From: Devosia subaequoris
Lineage (GTDB): Bacteria; Pseudomonadota; Alphaproteobacteria; Rhizobiales; Devosiaceae
DNA: 64,000 bases
Assembly: GCF_014197055.1 (NCBI RefSeq)
Contig: NZ_JACIEW010000010.1
Span: forward strand, 1-64,000
Reading direction: 5' to 3'
This document shows positions 58,248 through 64,000 of the stretch, in pieces. The position numbers and the translations under genes are program-made. How positions within the stretch are numbered: the first letter of the stretch is position 1; the number at the start of each line of letters is the position of its first letter. The notes beneath the pieces are model-generated. The model searched no databases, had not been told where the DNA came from, and saw nothing but the letters and a program-made list of their open reading frames with translations.

Positions 58248-58718
58248 CTACCAGCGGTAGTGCGAGAATGCACGGTTGGCATCAGCCATACGGTGCGTGT
58301 CTTCGCGCTTCTTGACGGCCTGGCCGCGACCGTTCATCGCGTCCATGAGCTCACCGGACAGGCGCTCGCGCATGGTGTTCTCACCACGCTTGCGGGCGCT
58401 ATCGATCAGCCAGCGAATAGCCAGGGCCTGCTGACGATCGGTACGGACTTCGACCGGAACCTGGTAGGTTGCACCACCAACGCGGCGCGACCGGACTTCG
58501 ACGGCCGGACGGATATTATCCAGGGCGCCGTGGAACACGGTGATCGGATCCTGCTTGGTCTTGGCTTCGACGATGTCGAATGCGCCATAGACGATGGATT
58601 CGGCAGCAGACTTCTTGCCGTCCTTCATGAGCGAGTTCATGAACTTGGAAACGACCAGATCGCCGAACTTGGGATCGGGAATAATTTCACGCTTCTCAGC
58701 GCGGTGACGACGGGACAT
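58248..58718 (-). CDS. rpsG: 30S ribosomal protein uS7
   Basis: A 156-residue head-assembly protein. Landmarks are [40 protein letters not shown] and [13 protein letters not shown]. It follows rpsL by 14 bases. In E. coli S7 represses its own operon at the rpsL-rpsG gap; the gap here is too short for that hairpin. Confidence 0.98.
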   Translation of the reverse strand: MSRRHRAEKREIIPDPKFGDLVVSKFMNSLMKDGKKSAAESIVYGAFDIVEAKTKQDPITVFHGALDNIRPAVEVRSRRVGGATYQVPVEVRTDRQQALAIRWLIDSARKRGENTMRERLSGELMDAMNGRGQAVKKREDTHRMADANRAFSHYRW

Positions 58719-58732
58719 CGCTCAATATCTCC

Positions 58733-59104
58733 TTACTTCGGACGCTTCGCGCCATACTTGGACCGGCGCTGCTTGCGGTCCTTCACGCTCTGCGTGTCCA
58801 GGACACCGCGGAGCACGTGATAGCGAACGCCCGGCAGATCGCGCACGCGACCGCCGCGGATGAGCACAACGGAGTGCTCCTGCAGATTGTGACCTTCGCC
58901 CGGGATATACGAAATCACTTCGCGCTGGTTGGTCAGGCGAACCTTGGCAACCTTGCGCAGAGCCGAGTTCGGCTTCTTAGGGGTCGTGGTGTACACACGG
59001 GAACAAACGCCGCGCTTCTGCGGGTTGGCTTCCATGGCCGGAACTTTGTTCCGCTTTGGCTTGCTGGCGCGTGGCTTGCGGATCAGCTGATTAATGGTGG
59101 GCAT
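58733..59104 (-). CDS. rpsL: 30S ribosomal protein uS12 (Arg at residue 88)
   Basis: A 123-residue decoding-centre protein. I start at ATG 59104 ([20 protein letters not shown]); the open frame upstream is leader. The first decoding loop [12 protein letters not shown] keeps Lys43. The second loop reads [13 protein letters not shown], so residue 88 is Arg (codon CGC, 58841-58843) where most bacteria have Lys. Arg at this position gives streptomycin resistance in mutants of other species. Asp89 next to it is the target of RimO, whose gene is also in this window. Confidence 0.97.
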   Translation of the reverse strand: MPTINQLIRKPRASKPKRNKVPAMEANPQKRGVCSRVYTTTPKKPNSALRKVAKVRLTNQREVISYIPGEGHNLQEHSVVLIRGGRVRDLPGVRYHVLRGVLDTQSVKDRKQRRSKYGAKRPK

Positions 59105-59639
59105 TGCGCTCTTTCCATCGTCCAAAAATCGAAGCCGATCTCGAAAGAAAGGCTCCAGTACTAAATTCACGCCCCTTGGGACGCGCAGTTCGGTCTACAC
59201 AAGCAAACCAAAGCGGCGCATGCCCGAAACCACTAAGGAATCGGCAGCGCCCCAATTGCAGCGGACCACCCGCCTTTCGGCAGCAGTCATGCGCACAAGG
59301 ATTTGCTTCGTCTAACTACCCGACAGTGTGTTTGATCGCCATGGATTCCCGCTCAAGATGGCAGGGACCCGGTGTGGCAACCACGACCGACCGCTAAGGT
59401 AGGCGCTGTTTAGAACCGAAGACTCGTCCCGTCAAGGATTCTTTCGTGAAAAAACCGAAGGTGAGCCTTGCGTTTCCGGCAAGTGAGCTCAGTATTCGAC
59501 CAAAAAGGAACTGGACGAATTCCCAAAAAACGGTTCGGCAGACGACTCGAGTCTCGCGGGCCGTCATAGCCACCACGATCCCCTGCCTTGCGCATGCTCA
59601 TGGCCCCGCCTAGATCAGGTCCAACCACGGGAGCGCCCT
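59105..59639. other. Leader and promoter region of the str operon
   Basis: 535 bases without a supported gene between rpsL and the flavin monooxygenase. The promoter at 59407-59435 implies a leader of about 295 bases before rpsL, longer than needed for translation. Short frames here have no good ribosome binding site. Confidence 0.5.
59407..59435 (-). promoter_or_regulatory. Sigma-70 type promoter for rpsL-rpsG-fusA-tuf
   Basis: On the minus strand TTGACG (59430-59435) and TAAACA (59407-59412) are spaced by exactly 17 bases, close to the sigma-70 consensus. Transcription would begin near 59400. Confidence 0.6.
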
Positions 59640-60734
59640 TTGAGCGAACAGACCCTGCGTGCCGCCCTGAAACTGGATGTCGTGGTAATCGGCGCCGGGC
59701 AGGCTGGGCTCAGCGCCGCACACCATCTGCGCAAGCTCGGGCTGGAACCGGAGAAGGATTTCCTTGTCGTCGATCAGGCCCCGCAACCGGGTGGCGCCTG
59801 GCAATATCGCTGGCCCTCGCTGACCCTGAGCACAGTCAATCGCGTTCACGACCTGCCCGGCCTTGCCTTCGGGGAGTTTGCGGGTGGAGACGATTCCGTC
59901 AGGGCCTCGGTCGCTGTGCCGCATTATTTCGCCGCCTACGAAACCCATTTCGATCTTCGGGTGCTGCGTCCGACGACGGTGAAAGTGGTGTGCGACCGGG
60001 GCGAGCGCCTGCGTGTCGAAACTGACCGCGCATTGTTCTCCGTCCGTGGCATCATCAATGCCACCGGTACTTGGGAGAGACCCTATATTCCTAAGTATCC
60101 CGGCGCTGCCACCTTCAAGGGGCAAACTCTTCACACCAGGGACTTCCGGACGGCCGGCGACTTTGTCGGGCGCCATGTCCTGATTGTCGGCGGGGGCATC
60201 TCGGCCGTCCAACTGCTCGACCAGATTTCACAGGTGACCCGGACCACCTGGGTAACGCGCACGCCCCCGCGTTGGCGCGATGGTCCCTTCGATGAAGACG
60301 CCGGGCGCCGGGCCGTCGCCATGGTGGAGGAGCGCGTTCGTGCCGGTCTGCCACCTCGCCCCGTGGTATCAGTTACCGGCCTGCCGGTGACGCCAGCGAT
60401 CGAAGCCATGCGCAAACGCGGCACGCTGGATCGTCAATCCATGTTCTCGGAGATCACCCCGACCGGCGTTCGCTGGCCCGACGGCCGGGCGCTCGATGTC
60501 GATGTGATCTTGTGGTGCACCGGTTTTCGCAGCGCCCTTGACCATCTGGCACCGCTGCAGATCTGGGAGGAGAGCGGCGGCATCACCATGACGGGGCGCC
60601 TCGCGACCCAGGTGGCCAAGGATCCGCGCTTGCATCTGGTCGGCTATGGCCCTTCCGCCTCCACCATCGGTGCCAATCGCGCCGGTGCGGCAGCAGCCCG
60701 CGAGCTCACCACCTTCCTGAACCTGGCCGAGTAG
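59640..60734 (+). CDS. Flavin-dependent monooxygenase / NAD(P)-binding oxidoreductase
   Basis: A 364-residue FAD enzyme of the flavin-containing monooxygenase or YUCCA/CzcO-like group. Rossmann motif VVVIGAGQAGLSAAHHLRK binds FAD near residue 15. QPGGAWQYRWPSL and INATGTWERPYIPKYPG are family blocks. A second Rossmann motif HVLIVGGGISAVQLL near residue 179 binds NADPH. VILWCTGFRSALDHL resembles the ATG motif end. Start TTG 59640 follows GGGAG. It lies between rpoC and rpsL on the opposite strand, an unusual place. The substrate is unknown. Confidence 0.9.
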   Translation: MSEQTLRAALKLDVVVIGAGQAGLSAAHHLRKLGLEPEKDFLVVDQAPQPGGAWQYRWPSLTLSTVNRVHDLPGLAFGEFAGGDDSVRASVAVPHYFAAYETHFDLRVLRPTTVKVVCDRGERLRVETDRALFSVRGIINATGTWERPYIPKYPGAATFKGQTLHTRDFRTAGDFVGRHVLIVGGGISAVQLLDQISQVTRTTWVTRTPPRWRDGPFDEDAGRRAVAMVEERVRAGLPPRPVVSVTGLPVTPAIEAMRKRGTLDRQSMFSEITPTGVRWPDGRALDVDVILWCTGFRSALDHLAPLQIWEESGGITMTGRLATQVAKDPRLHLVGYGPSASTIGANRAGAAAARELTTFLNLAE

Positions 60735-60740
60735 CCAAAA

Positions 60741-60764
60741 AGAAAGGGGCCCGAAGGCCCCTTC
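60741..60764. terminator. Bidirectional terminator between monooxygenase gene and rpoC
   Basis: AGGGGCC (60745-60751), loop CGAA, GGCCCCT (60756-60762). The minus strand then reads TTCTTTTT, a good rpoC terminator; the plus side reads TCCCC and is weaker. Confidence 0.8.
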
Positions 60765-60788
60765 CCCAATTCTTGCATCGAGAGCGCG

Positions 60789-64000
<3,212 letters not shown>

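Noticed and set aside
56199-58820. An 873-codon open frame antisense to fusA and rpsG
   Set aside because: Same effect of codon bias on the opposite strand; fusA and rpsG are unmistakable.

Overview
The window comes from an alphaproteobacterium, most likely a member of the Hyphomicrobiales close to Devosia. This rests on recognising protein families typical of that class (DUF1489, ATP12 chaperone, UgpBAEC, SbtA/SbtB pair, rplQ-rpoA-rpsK-rpsM-adk-secY order) and on two GTTC-N7-GTTC SOS boxes, the alphaproteobacterial LexA site. The genus is a guess; the class is fairly sure. Most of the window is GC-rich and densely coding. The first 8.5 kb look less GC-rich and less dense.

Region 1 (1-8.5 kb) is accessory DNA. 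It holds the start of an unknown gene, a decayed VOC/glyoxalase gene, a cation diffusion facilitator, an orphan MbcA/ParS-type antitoxin-like gene and a weak hypothetical gene. It ends with a tightly coupled minus-strand operon of three different tyrosine recombinases plus a small helical protein, the layout of Tn554-type TnpABC or gamma-mobile-trio elements. The operon begins about 100 bp from the 3' end of ssb, and a 13-bp inverted repeat covers its first start codon.

Region 2 (8.5-40.5 kb) is core and metabolic DNA. ssb and uvrA diverge around two SOS boxes. After them come a GST with a DUF1489 gene, a 33-codon membrane peptide gene, mgtE, a MmcQ/YjbR protein, and the glycerol-3-phosphate importer ugpBAEC with a Pho-box-like array upstream. 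Next are tRNA-Leu(GAG), a short FliN-like gene, lipB, rimO, a phosphotriesterase-family hydrolase and an SLC13 permease. A small accessory patch follows (RlpA-like, SbtA-SbtB, GlsB-like), then folP-folB-folK. The minus-strand operon degQ-rarA-crcB-rluC-like-HAD-ATP12 and an ornithine/diamine decarboxylase complete the region.

Region 3 (40.6-64 kb) is the ribosomal and transcription supercluster, all minus strand: rpsL-rpsG-fusA-tuf, then the S10, spc and alpha operons ending in rpoA-rplQ, with rpoC upstream running off the window end. Several strong hairpins divide it into likely transcription units. A plus-strand flavin monooxygenase gene sits between rpoC and rpsL. Ribosomal protein S12 carries Arg instead of Lys at residue 88, a position where this change gives streptomycin resistance in other bacteria.
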